Below, one piece after another: positions 1 to 5,783 of a DNA stretch of 5,783 nt (the first letter of the stretch is position 1; each line of letters starts with the position of its first letter). The DNA lies in assembly GCA_030699345.1 (NCBI GenBank), contig JAUYMX010000110.1, positions 1 through 5,783 on the forward strand. Direction: 5' to 3'. The notes under the pieces were generated by a model. The model saw only the letters and a program-made list of their open reading frames with translations, was not told the DNA's origin and searched no databases. The translations under genes were made by a program, and so were the position numbers. This DNA is from Methylococcaceae bacterium. Its GTDB lineage: Bacteria; Pseudomonadota; Gammaproteobacteria; Methylococcales; Methylomonadaceae.

Positions 1-1
1 C

Positions 2-622
2 AATAAATTTACTGCCAACTATCCAGGTGCGGAAGGTATGAAAACCGGCTTCACTTGCGGCTCAGGTTTTAATTTGATCGGTTCAGCGCAGCAAAACGGC
101 AAACGCCTGATTGGTGTGGTCATGGGCGGCATGACCAGCCAAGAGCGTTACAAGCTAATGATGCAAAAAATGGATGCCGGTTTTGCCGGCAACTTTAGCG
201 ACCCCAGCCGTACAGTGGAAAACATGCCCACTGGCTCTGCAGGCACGCCTCCGTATCAATTGGATTGCGGCAATGGTGCAAGCAATAGTTATGCAGCAGC
301 CAATCGGGTACCCGTCATAGCTTCAACGCGTCACAGACATGTTGCAGTTGCACCGTCACGCGTCAAATATGCGCGTTCAGGGCGAAGCCGCGTTGGTCAT
401 AACAAAGTTGCTGTCATTAAAGTACCCGCCAAGAAAACCAACAATAAATTATCATATAAATCAGCAAGCTCCATTAAACCGCGGCAAGCGGCCCCGCTAC
501 AAAAACGCACCGTAGTTGCCAGCAAAAGTAGCCGAATAATTACCAAACCTAGCGTTAAGTTGACGACAAAACCTGTTGTAACCAAGTCAAAGCCAGCACT
601 TAAAACCGCTAAAAATAGTTAA
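2..622 (+). CDS. D-alanyl-D-alanine carboxypeptidase (peptidase S11), C-terminal part
   Basis: The reading frame is open from the window edge, so this is the last 206 codons of a gene that starts upstream; the ATG at 38 is internal, because residues before it (YPGAEG) belong to the same conserved block. The fragment carries the third active-site box of penicillin-binding S11 peptidases, KTGFT (about residues 14-18), followed by SGFNLIGSA and the strand RLIGVVMGG, typical of DacA/DacF-like enzymes. Such enzymes remove the terminal D-Ala from peptidoglycan stem peptides in the periplasm. The SxxK and SxN boxes must lie upstream. No PBP5-type C-terminal domain follows. Instead, after about residue 89 there is a tail rich in Lys, Arg, Ser, Thr, Ala, Val and Pro with no Asp or Glu up to the stop. 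It ends without an obvious amphipathic membrane anchor. The family call is firm; the exact paralogue cannot be decided. Confidence 0.9.
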   Translation, partial: NKFTANYPGAEGMKTGFTCGSGFNLIGSAQQNGKRLIGVVMGGMTSQERYKLMMQKMDAGFAGNFSDPSRTVENMPTGSAGTPPYQLDCGNGASNSYAAANRVPVIASTRHRHVAVAPSRVKYARSGRSRVGHNKVAVIKVPAKKTNNKLSYKSASSIKPRQAAPLQKRTVVASKSSRIITKPSVKLTTKPVVTKSKPALKTAKNS

Positions 623-688
623 CAAAGCTCAGCCAATTTACTAAGCAAAGCCATAAGGATATGGTTGAAAATTACTTCTCTAATTAAA

Positions 689-737
689 TTGTAGGGGCGA
701 TTTTAATCGCCCTAGGCGAATGAATTCCCCCCTACAA
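689..737. repeat. Palindromic repeat with outer arms and inner hairpins
   Basis: The outer arms TTGTAGGGG (689-697) and CCCCTACAA (729-737) are exact reverse complements. Inside, GGGCGATT (695-702) pairs with AATCGCCC (705-712) across a 2-nt loop, and a weaker hairpin GAAT/ATTC lies at 718-727. The GGG at 695-697 can pair either with 710-712 or with the outer right arm, so the two folds compete. It looks like a dispersed miniature palindromic element. It might also help end transcription from the upstream gene, although no T tract follows. Confidence 0.6.
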
Positions 738-966
738 CACAATCGTAAATAAGGAAGTTAATTTTGCTGGCTAAATCCTAAGAGTCCGCATCAAAAGCAG
801 TCATTAGTTTTTTTATAAATCCCTTACTGCTATCCAGTTTTTCAACAGCTATCTTCACCGCTGCTTGCCCAGCCAAAATAAATCACTCCATAGCGTTTTT
901 TATTGCTTAACAGCGCTCAATCTCCTATCCTCACACCGCTCAGGGCATTGCTTTCAACTCATTAAT

Positions 967-1009
967 TTAAACCATTCATGGTTCGACAAGCTCACCACGA
1001 ACGGCTTAA
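967..1009. repeat. Dispersed hairpin repeat, copy 1
   Basis: The 33-nt core at 972-1004 contains GGTTCGACAAGCTCA and matches the core at 4061-4093 at 30 of 33 positions. The arms 967-982 and 994-1009 are complementary except at three pairs (971/1005, 974/1002, 978/998). All three are A opposite C on the top strand, so they become G-U wobbles in a bottom-strand transcript, giving a continuous 16-pair stem there. It lies about 80 nt upstream of pntA. Confidence 0.7.
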
Positions 1010-1076
1010 CTTAAGGCTATTAGTTTTTCACCCTGAACACTTAAAGCTTCGCTAGTCATGCTCTAAACCACTGTGT

Positions 1077-1081
1077 AGGAG
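1077..1081 (+). promoter_or_regulatory. Shine-Dalgarno site of pntA
   Basis: AGGAG lies 5 nt before the ATG at 1087. This strong site supports that ATG as the start, together with the match of the encoded N-terminus (MKIGIPKE) to the family. Confidence 0.8.
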
Positions 1082-1086
1082 ATGTT

Positions 1087-2637
1087 ATGAAGATTGGTAT
1101 ACCGAAAGAAATCCACCCCGGCGAAAAACGCGTCGCCACCACCCCAGAAGCCGCCGAACAAATCATTAAACTCGGCTTTGCTGTGCTAGTTGAAACTGGT
1201 GCAGGTATCGGCGCAAATATTTCCGATGATGCTTACAAAGAAGCCGGTGCCGAAATTGTCGACAATGCTAAAACGCTTTGGGAGCAGTCGGATATTGTCA
1301 TTAAAGTTCGCGCCCCCGAACGACACCCGGAATTAACTACCGATGAAACCGATCTGTTACGGGAAGGCGGCCGCCTGATTAGTTTTATCTGGCCCGCACA
1401 AAACCCGGAACTGATGGAGAAATTGGCTGCCAAGCAAGCCACTGTATTGGCGATGGATAGCGTGCCGCGCATGTCCAGAGCACAAAAATTGGATGCGTTA
1501 AGCTCCATGGCCAATATTGCAGGCTACCGGGCCATTGTTGAGGCAGCTCAGCATTTTGGCCGCTTTTTTACCGGACAGATCACCGCCGCGGGCAAAATCC
1601 CACCGGCCAAAGTGTTAGTCATCGGTGCCGGTGTAGCAGGGCTTGCTGCCATAGGTGCCGCCAAAGGCATGGGCGCAATCGTCAGAGCTTTTGACACCCG
1701 CCCGGAAGTTAAAGAACAAATCGAAAGTATGGATGCCGAATTTTTGATGCTCGATTTCAAGGAAGAAGGCAGCGGTACCGGCGGTTATGCCAAAACCATG
1801 TCTAAAGAATTTATCGAAGCGGAAATGGCCTTGTTCGCACGACAAGCCATGGAAGTGGACATTATTGTCACTACCGCGCTCATCCCCGGCAAGCCTGCGC
1901 CCAAGCTGATCACTAAAGGCATGGTCGAGTCGATGAAACCGGGTAGCGTTATTGTCGATCTGGCTGCTGAACAAGGCGGTAACTGTGAGCTGACTGAAAA
2001 AGATCAAGTCGTAGTCCGGCATGACGTGACCATTATCGGCTATACCAACCTGCCTAGCCGCTTGGCGAATCAATCCAGCCAGCTTTATTCCACCAACATC
2101 CGACATTTATTAACTGAGCTAAGCCCGGAAAAGAATGGCGAAATCAACGTCAATATGGACGATGAAGTCATTCGCGGCGCGACGGTGATAAAAGAAGGCA
2201 AAATTACCTGGCCGCCACCACCGCCGAAATTATCTGCAGCACCAGCCCCGCAAACCGAAGCCCCGGCCTATGTCGTGCAAGAAGCGCCTAAAGCCAGCCC
2301 ATTAAAACAATTGTTACCGCTAATCATCGGCGGTGCGGCGTTGTTTGCGATTGGCGCGGTAGCTCCGGAAGCATTCATGGCGCACTTTACCGTTTTCGTA
2401 CTGGCCTGCTTCGTGGGTTATCAGGTGATCTGGAACGTCTCACCGTCATTACATACCCCACTGATGAGCGTGACCAACGCCATCAGCGGCATTATTGTAA
2501 TCGGCGCGTTAGTCCAGGTTTCCACACCTGACAGCACCATAAAAATCCTGGCAGGACTGGCCATACTCATCGCATCTATCAACATCGCCGGGGGCTTTTT
2601 GGTCACCCGCCGCATGTTGGAAATGTTTAGAAAATAA
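1087..2637 (+). CDS. pntA: NAD(P) transhydrogenase subunit alpha, PntA
   Basis: PntA binds NAD(H) and, with PntB, forms the inner-membrane enzyme that uses the proton gradient to drive hydride transfer from NADH to NADP+. The 516 residues match the E. coli-type fused alpha subunit (about 510). Domain I comprises an N-terminal AlaDH/PNT half (about 1-135, with the VPRMSRAQ block at 126-133) and a Rossmann half with GAGVAG at 180-185 and DTRPEV at 203-208. GGYAK at 232-236 fits the mobile loop. A Pro/Ala-rich linker (about 376-405, including five Pro at 376-380) leads to a membrane part with four hydrophobic segments (about 408-427, 431-449, 463-479, 485-503), containing LHTPLMSVTNAISGI. The end, MLEMFRK, resembles the E. 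coli C-terminus. It precedes pntB by 12 nt in an evident operon. Nothing is truncated or missing. Confidence 0.98.
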   Translation: MKIGIPKEIHPGEKRVATTPEAAEQIIKLGFAVLVETGAGIGANISDDAYKEAGAEIVDNAKTLWEQSDIVIKVRAPERHPELTTDETDLLREGGRLISFIWPAQNPELMEKLAAKQATVLAMDSVPRMSRAQKLDALSSMANIAGYRAIVEAAQHFGRFFTGQITAAGKIPPAKVLVIGAGVAGLAAIGAAKGMGAIVRAFDTRPEVKEQIESMDAEFLMLDFKEEGSGTGGYAKTMSKEFIEAEMALFARQAMEVDIIVTTALIPGKPAPKLITKGMVESMKPGSVIVDLAAEQGGNCELTEKDQVVVRHDVTIIGYTNLPSRLANQSSQLYSTNIRHLLTELSPEKNGEINVNMDDEVIRGATVIKEGKITWPPPPPKLSAAPAPQTEAPAYVVQEAPKASPLKQLLPLIIGGAALFAIGAVAPEAFMAHFTVFVLACFVGYQVIWNVSPSLHTPLMSVTNAISGIIVIGALVQVSTPDSTIKILAGLAILIASINIAGGFLVTRRMLEMFRK

Positions 2638-2649
2638 CGGGAGCGCATC

Positions 2650-4041
2650 ATGTCTCATAGTTTAGTCACGATGTCTTACATCATCGCCACCATCTTGTTT
2701 ATCCTCAGCCTTAGTGGCCTAAGCAAGCAGGAAACCGCCCGCAAAGGTAATTATTACGGCATGCTGGGCATGGCAATTGCCATTGCCGCCACCGCTTTAA
2801 GCGGCTATGTCACCAGCTATGAAGTATTGTTGGGGGCATTAGTTGTTGGCGGCGCGATAGGCGCAAGGGCAGCAATAAAAGTTGAAATGACGCAAATGCC
2901 GGAACTGGTCGCCATCATGCACAGCTTGGTGGGTATGGCTGCGGTATTGGTAGGTTATGCCAATTTCTTAGATGTCTCTCACCCGCTAATCGGCGTAGAA
3001 AAAACCATCCATGAAGTTGAGATTTATATCGGCATATTAATCGGCGCGGTGACATTTTCCGGCTCGGTAATTGCCTTTTGTAAACTCAGCGAAAAAATCA
3101 GCGGCAAGCCTTTATTATTACCTGGACGTCACTGGTTCAATTTATTGTTGTTGATTGCCGCTGTGGCATTAGCTGGCGTATTTTTACAACAAAGCGAAAA
3201 CGGCTCAGCTATTGTGCCTTTAGCGATCATGACCGGCATTGCTTTAATCTTTGGCATTCACATGGTGATGGCGATTGGCGGTGCTGATATGCCGGTGGTG
3301 GTTTCCATGCTCAATAGCTATTCCGGTTGGGCGGCAGCAGCGACGGGATTCATGTTAAGTAACGACTTACTGATTGTGACCGGCGCGTTGGTCGGCAGCA
3401 GCGGCGCTATATTGAGCTACATCATGTGCCGTGCGATGAATCGTAATTTTATCAGCGTCATTGCCGGTGGTTTTGGTGCGGCGGCAGGCGGTGAAGCAGC
3501 GGTTATTGAAGGTGAAGTGCAACCGATTGATGCTGACGAAACTGCGCAATTATTGCTGGAAGCGAAAAACATCATGATCATTCCTGGCTACGGCATGGCT
3601 GTGGCTCAAGCCCAGCATACCGTCAACGAAATCACCAAACTGCTAAAAGAAAAAGGCAAAAAAGTAGGTTTCGGTATTCACCCGGTGGCGGGTCGTATGC
3701 CCGGACACATGAACGTGTTATTAGCTGAAGCTAAAGTGCCTTACGACATCGTTTATGAAATGGATGAAATCAACGAAGACTGGGCGCATGTCGATGTGTC
3801 TATCGTGATTGGCGCTAACGACATCGTTAATCCTTCCGCACTGGACGACCCCAACAGCCCGATTGCCGGCATGCCGGTGCTGGAATGCTGGAAAGGCGGC
3901 ACTACCATCGTGCTTAAACGCAGTATGGCGTCCGGCTATGCCGGTGTCGGCAACCCCTTATTCGTACTGGAAAACACCCGCATGTTATTCGGCGATGCTA
4001 ATGCCACCATGCAGGCGGTGTTGAAGGCGTTGAAGGGGTAA
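2650..4041 (+). CDS. pntB: NAD(P) transhydrogenase subunit beta, PntB
   Basis: PntB provides most of the proton channel and the NADP(H)-binding domain III. At 463 residues it is one longer than E. coli PntB as I recall it. About nine hydrophobic segments fill residues 6-260, which with the four of PntA gives the 13 helices expected of this architecture. His91 (in ELVAIMHS) and Asn222 (in SMLNSYSG) sit at the positions of the known functional channel residues of the E. coli subunit. Domain III shows GYGMAVAQAQ (313-322), HPVAGRMPGHMN (344-355), GANDIVNP (388-395) and LKRS (422-425), all parts of the NADP site. The start at 2650 is favoured over Met8 (2671) because GGGAG ends 6 nt before it and because MSHSLVT parallels E. 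coli MSGGLVT. It is translated from the pntA transcript and ends next to a hairpin repeat facing a convergent gene. Confidence 0.98.
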   Translation: MSHSLVTMSYIIATILFILSLSGLSKQETARKGNYYGMLGMAIAIAATALSGYVTSYEVLLGALVVGGAIGARAAIKVEMTQMPELVAIMHSLVGMAAVLVGYANFLDVSHPLIGVEKTIHEVEIYIGILIGAVTFSGSVIAFCKLSEKISGKPLLLPGRHWFNLLLLIAAVALAGVFLQQSENGSAIVPLAIMTGIALIFGIHMVMAIGGADMPVVVSMLNSYSGWAAAATGFMLSNDLLIVTGALVGSSGAILSYIMCRAMNRNFISVIAGGFGAAAGGEAAVIEGEVQPIDADETAQLLLEAKNIMIIPGYGMAVAQAQHTVNEITKLLKEKGKKVGFGIHPVAGRMPGHMNVLLAEAKVPYDIVYEMDEINEDWAHVDVSIVIGANDIVNPSALDDPNSPIAGMPVLECWKGGTTIVLKRSMASGYAGVGNPLFVLENTRMLFGDANATMQAVLKALKG

Positions 4042-4052
4042 GGCATTGTTTT

Positions 4053-4101
4053 AGTTGATTCCGTTCATGGTTCGACAGGCTCAACACGAACGGAATCAAC
4101 T
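4053..4101. repeat. Dispersed hairpin repeat, copy 2, between convergent genes
   Basis: The arms 4053-4066 and 4088-4101 are perfect 14-nt reverse complements (AGTTGATTCCGTTC and its complement), with a loop region containing GGTTCGACAGGCTCA. The core 4061-4093 is 30/33 identical to the copy at 972-1004. The element begins 11 nt after the pntB stop and ends 1 nt before the stop codon of the opposing glycosylase gene. This placement suits a bidirectional transcript end or mRNA-protecting hairpin, but no good T tract flanks either side, so a classical rho-independent terminator is not established. Confidence 0.8.
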
Positions 4102-4102
4102 T

Positions 4103-4603
4103 TCATAAATTCCTGATACTCTGCCAGCTCTGCAACTTCTGTTGATAGCTCATCGCCGCATGGGCTGGACTGGTCGAAGGCAAACGCTGCAACACCAAAT
4201 CCTCGGCGTCAATATCTGGCAACACATACCTACGAAATGCCTGCTCAGCGGTTGCTCCGTTAAAAAACACCTGCCTGATATGCGGATGTCCCGCAAAAAA
4301 CGCCGCGAAATCGTTGACGATAATCGAAGATTTATCGATGTCGGCATCAAGACTACTCGATCGATAGCAGGATTTCAGCACATCCCACAGCGCAATCCCG
4401 GCGGATGTCAAAACACGCGTTCGCTCAACATAATCCAACGTCGGCCCCGCACCTACCAGTTCGCCGAGTATCGGCCAAAATTGATTCCGGGGATGCGCGT
4501 AATACTGCCCTGCTTGCAGCGATGCCTTACCGGGCATGCTACCCAAGATCAAAACACGAGCATTGTCAGCGGAAATCGCGGGGAAGCTATAAATGGTTGT
4601 CAT
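4103..4603 (-). CDS. DNA-deoxyinosine (hypoxanthine) glycosylase, UDG superfamily
   Basis: This 166-residue protein matches the small family-6 uracil-DNA-glycosylase relatives (HDG) that excise hypoxanthine formed by adenine deamination, starting base excision repair in the cytoplasm. The N-terminal block VLILGSMPG (17-25) is followed by LQAGQYYAHPRNQFW (29-43); Asn40 in HPRN corresponds to the family's proposed catalytic Asn. The second active-site loop is LPSTSPAH (141-148). Length and both motifs are as expected, so it appears intact. The start at 4603 gives the usual MTTIYSFPAI beginning, but no clear Shine-Dalgarno precedes it; a 12-nt palindrome, AACAAGCTTGTT (4606-4617), lies directly upstream. 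It is the second gene of a probable two-gene unit, 59 nt downstream of the TIR gene, and converges on pntB. Other UDG-family substrate specificity, such as uracil, cannot be excluded from sequence alone. Confidence 0.88.
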   Translation of the reverse strand: MTTIYSFPAISADNARVLILGSMPGKASLQAGQYYAHPRNQFWPILGELVGAGPTLDYVERTRVLTSAGIALWDVLKSCYRSSSLDADIDKSSIIVNDFAAFFAGHPHIRQVFFNGATAEQAFRRYVLPDIDAEDLVLQRLPSTSPAHAAMSYQQKLQSWQSIRNL

Positions 4604-4662
4604 AAAACAAGCTTGTTGTCGCTCTTAAGCACCACATATACCCAAATAGTAAGCTAATGCAG

Positions 4663-5508
4663 CTATCGATTTAACAGTAAAGGTTCACGCTGACCTGAGC
4701 CTTGATTTACAACTTCGCCTTTAATCAACTTACCATCTTCCGCCACATCTGCTTCGCCGTGATAACTGGAGCCATGTTGATCAAATACCAAATCCAGATT
4801 AAAGCTCAAATGATTCTGCTCAATGCGCCCATTGCCCCGCTTCCAAACTTGTTTGGACTCGTAATGCACTTCGTCGATGGCTAGATCAGCGCCTTGCTGG
4901 GTAACCAGCCAGCTACTGCCATTGGGTAGCTGCCAGCGCCCGGATATATCTGCCGGTCGTTGCGTAGAAAACCAAATGCCACCGATCACCCCGATTACTA
5001 TTAAAGCAACAACTGTCAAAGCAGCCAGCCAGCGCTTGAATCGGGAAGGTTTTTTAATGAGAGCTTCGATGGCTTTCACTAAACGTTCACAATCGTAATC
5101 CCAGCGGGAATCAGACAACTCCAGCGCCTGGCGTCTCGCCAAAGCCTTCAGATCGGCCGGTAATTCCTCTTCAGACGGCATATACGCGCCTTCCACCAAT
5201 AACGGCAACACTTTCACGCCCTGCTTAAGTGCGGTAGCAACTTCCAGACGGACAAAATCGGCAGAATCGGACAACCGCAGCCCCTGTGATTTAAGTTCAG
5301 CCAGCCAGGTATTGCCAATTAACACTAGCAGCACCTGACTATTTCCTATGGCTGTTTCGATGGCCGCGCGAAAATCACTGCCGGGCGTGATAGCCTCAAT
5401 ATCCTGAAACACCTGATCCGCGCCGAATTGTTTGCGCAGAATAGAGGAAAGCCTTCCGGCATAACCGGCAGTATCGGAGCGACGATAACTAAGAAATAGC
5501 TGAGGCAT
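4663..5508 (-). CDS. TIR-domain membrane protein with beta-rich C-terminal domain
   Basis: The 281-residue protein starts with a TIR domain (about 1-155): box 1 FLSYRR (5-10), the BB-loop region DIEAITPGSDF (36-46), LLVLIGNTW (60-68) and DFVRLEVATALKQGVKVLPLL (84-104). Glu89 aligns with the catalytic Glu in the matching DWVHKEI segment of human SARM1, so NAD+ cleavage is plausible. A basic stretch (KKPSRFKRW, 152-160) precedes one transmembrane helix (about 160-180). By the positive-inside rule the TIR domain is cytoplasmic and the C-terminal 100 residues are periplasmic. That part is predicted beta-rich: it starts ISGRWQLPNG and has alternating hydrophobic strands and repeated Gly turns, like a small lipocalin-like or beta-sandwich ligand domain. 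I do not recognise its family. The ATG at 5506-5508 gives the canonical TIR start MPQLFLSYRR, but only a weak AAAAG serves as ribosome site. The biological role, whether defence, signalling or NAD+ turnover, is inference. Confidence 0.88.
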   Translation of the reverse strand: MPQLFLSYRRSDTAGYAGRLSSILRKQFGADQVFQDIEAITPGSDFRAAIETAIGNSQVLLVLIGNTWLAELKSQGLRLSDSADFVRLEVATALKQGVKVLPLLVEGAYMPSEEELPADLKALARRQALELSDSRWDYDCERLVKAIEALIKKPSRFKRWLAALTVVALIVIGVIGGIWFSTQRPADISGRWQLPNGSSWLVTQQGADLAIDEVHYESKQVWKRGNGRIEQNHLSFNLDLVFDQHGSSYHGEADVAEDGKLIKGEVVNQGSGQREPLLLNR

Positions 5509-5528
5509 AAGCTTTTACATGAATTAGA

Positions 5529-5542
5529 TAGCTGGGCAGCTA
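5529..5542. repeat. Small inverted repeat in TIR gene leader
   Basis: TAGCTG (5529-5534) and CAGCTA (5537-5542) are exact reverse complements around a 2-nt centre. The site lies 21 nt upstream of the TIR start codon and one base from a tandem repeat. It could be an operator half-site pair or a short leader hairpin; the length is near what chance allows. Confidence 0.4.
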
Positions 5543-5543
5543 G

Positions 5544-5569
5544 GTCAAAATATATCGTCAAAGTATATC
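5544..5569 (-). repeat. Tandem 13-nt direct repeat upstream of TIR gene
   Basis: On the minus strand GATATACTTTGAC (5569-5557) is followed at once by GATATATTTTGAC (5556-5544); the two units differ at one base. The array ends 35 nt before the TIR start codon. The position, unit length near one helical turn and overlap with a possible -10 box suggest a protein-binding site, but no regulator is identified. Confidence 0.6.
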
Positions 5570-5570
5570 A
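5562..5570 (-). promoter_or_regulatory. Possible extended -10 promoter of TIR gene
   Basis: TGATATACT on the minus strand fits the extended -10 form (TGn followed by TATACT, 5 of 6 matches to TATAAT). A start near 5554 would leave a leader of about 45 nt. No TTGACA-like -35 occurs at 16-18 nt, so the assignment depends on the extended -10 alone. Confidence 0.3.
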
Positions 5571-5731
5571 GCGCAGGTTAACACCCTCTATCGCTTTAAC
5601 TATTTGTCAATCGGTTGCTTATGGCCGAACCGAATTGCTTAAATGGTAATCTTGTTCGTGACCGGCTATGCTTTTCCTAACATAATCAACCTAATGATCA
5701 TGAAGCGCCGCATCACCCCTGCAACTGAAAG

Positions 5732-5783
5732 ACATGGTGGGAGCGACGCCTTCGTCGCGACGAAGGCGTCGCTCCCACCATGT
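5732..5783. repeat. Perfect 52-nt palindrome (REP/BIME-like)
   Basis: The arms 5732-5757 and 5758-5783 are exact 26-nt reverse complements with no spacer. Each arm also contains its own hairpin, GCGACG-CCTT-CGTCGC (5743-5758), mirrored at 5757-5772. It therefore resembles two inverted REP-type units fused head to head. The GTGGGAGCGACGCCTTCGTCG core looks like dispersed repeats known from pseudomonads and methanotrophs (recalled, not searched). The element reaches the window edge and may continue. Confidence 0.85.

Larger units (their letters stand above)
623..1086. other. Gene-free intergenic region between dac-like gene and pntA
   Basis: This 464-nt gap is rich in A/T and has stops in all frames; I see no gene or recognisable gene remnant. 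It contains two palindromic repeats (689-737 and 967-1009) annotated separately. No rho-independent terminator with a T tract follows the carboxypeptidase gene. A TATAAA at 814-819 lacks a matching -35 box, and no convincing sigma-70 pair was found close to pntA, so the pntAB promoter stays unassigned. Confidence 0.6.

Noticed and set aside
38..40. ATG as the start of the first gene
   Set aside because: The same frame is open to the window edge and the residues just before belong to the conserved block preceding the KTG box, so this Met is internal.
651..664. Terminator hairpin after the carboxypeptidase gene (CCATA/TATGG)
   Set aside because: The stem is only 5 bp of mostly A/T pairs and is not followed by a T tract.
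814..819. TATAAA as a -10 box for pntAB
   Set aside because: No -35-like hexamer lies at proper spacing, and the resulting leader would be over 250 nt long and contain a hairpin repeat.
1615..2106. 163-codon open frame on the minus strand within pntA
   Set aside because: It is a shadow of the strongly conserved PntA Rossmann domain, with no motif or ribosome site of its own.
4142..4657. 171-codon open frame on the plus strand
   Set aside because: It lies antisense to the glycosylase gene, whose motifs and length match a known family; the plus-strand product has no recognisable motif.
1087..5508. Functional system joining the transhydrogenase (NADPH supply) with the TIR protein (NAD+ use)
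   Set aside because: The two units are convergent, separated by a hairpin, and pntAB is a common housekeeping operon; proximity alone does not support a link.
5605..5610. Perfect TTGACA (minus strand) as the -35 box of the TIR gene
   Set aside because: No -10-like hexamer lies 16-18 nt downstream; the TATACT box is 37 nt away.

Overview
The window looks like chromosomal DNA from a gammaproteobacterium. PntA and PntB are full length and have the E. coli two-subunit layout. The intergenic gaps hold palindromic repeats of the kind scattered through methanotroph (Methylococcales, e.g. Methylomonas-like) and pseudomonad genomes. The Methylococcales placement is an inference from general resemblance, not a search result.

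Layout. (1) Positions 2-622 (+): the 3' end of a D-alanyl-D-alanine carboxypeptidase (peptidase S11) with the KTG box and an unusual basic tail. (2) 623-1086: a 464-nt gene-free gap with two palindromic repeats and no convincing promoter. (3) 1087-4041 (+): the pntA-pntB operon for the proton-translocating NAD(P) transhydrogenase, with both genes complete and 12 nt apart. (4) 4053-4101: a hairpin repeat that nearly fills the 61-nt gap between convergent pntB and the next gene. (5) 4103-4603 (-): a DNA-deoxyinosine (hypoxanthine) glycosylase of the uracil-DNA glycosylase superfamily. (6) 4663-5508 (-): a TIR-domain protein with one transmembrane helix and a beta-rich C-terminal domain. (7) 5509-5783: the upstream region of the TIR gene, with a tandem 13-nt repeat over a possible extended -10 promoter, a small inverted repeat, and a perfect 52-nt palindrome at the window edge.

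How the genes work together. PntAB couples proton re-entry to reduction of NADP+ by NADH and so supplies NADPH. The carboxypeptidase trims peptidoglycan stem peptides and has no evident functional link to it. The TIR gene lies upstream of the glycosylase gene on the same strand with a 59-nt gap, so they may be co-transcribed. The TIR protein keeps the glutamate expected of NAD+-consuming TIR enzymes and has the topology of a membrane receptor, which makes it the most interesting gene here. Its function is unproven. No CRISPR array, tRNA, rRNA, transposase or complete known defence system is visible.
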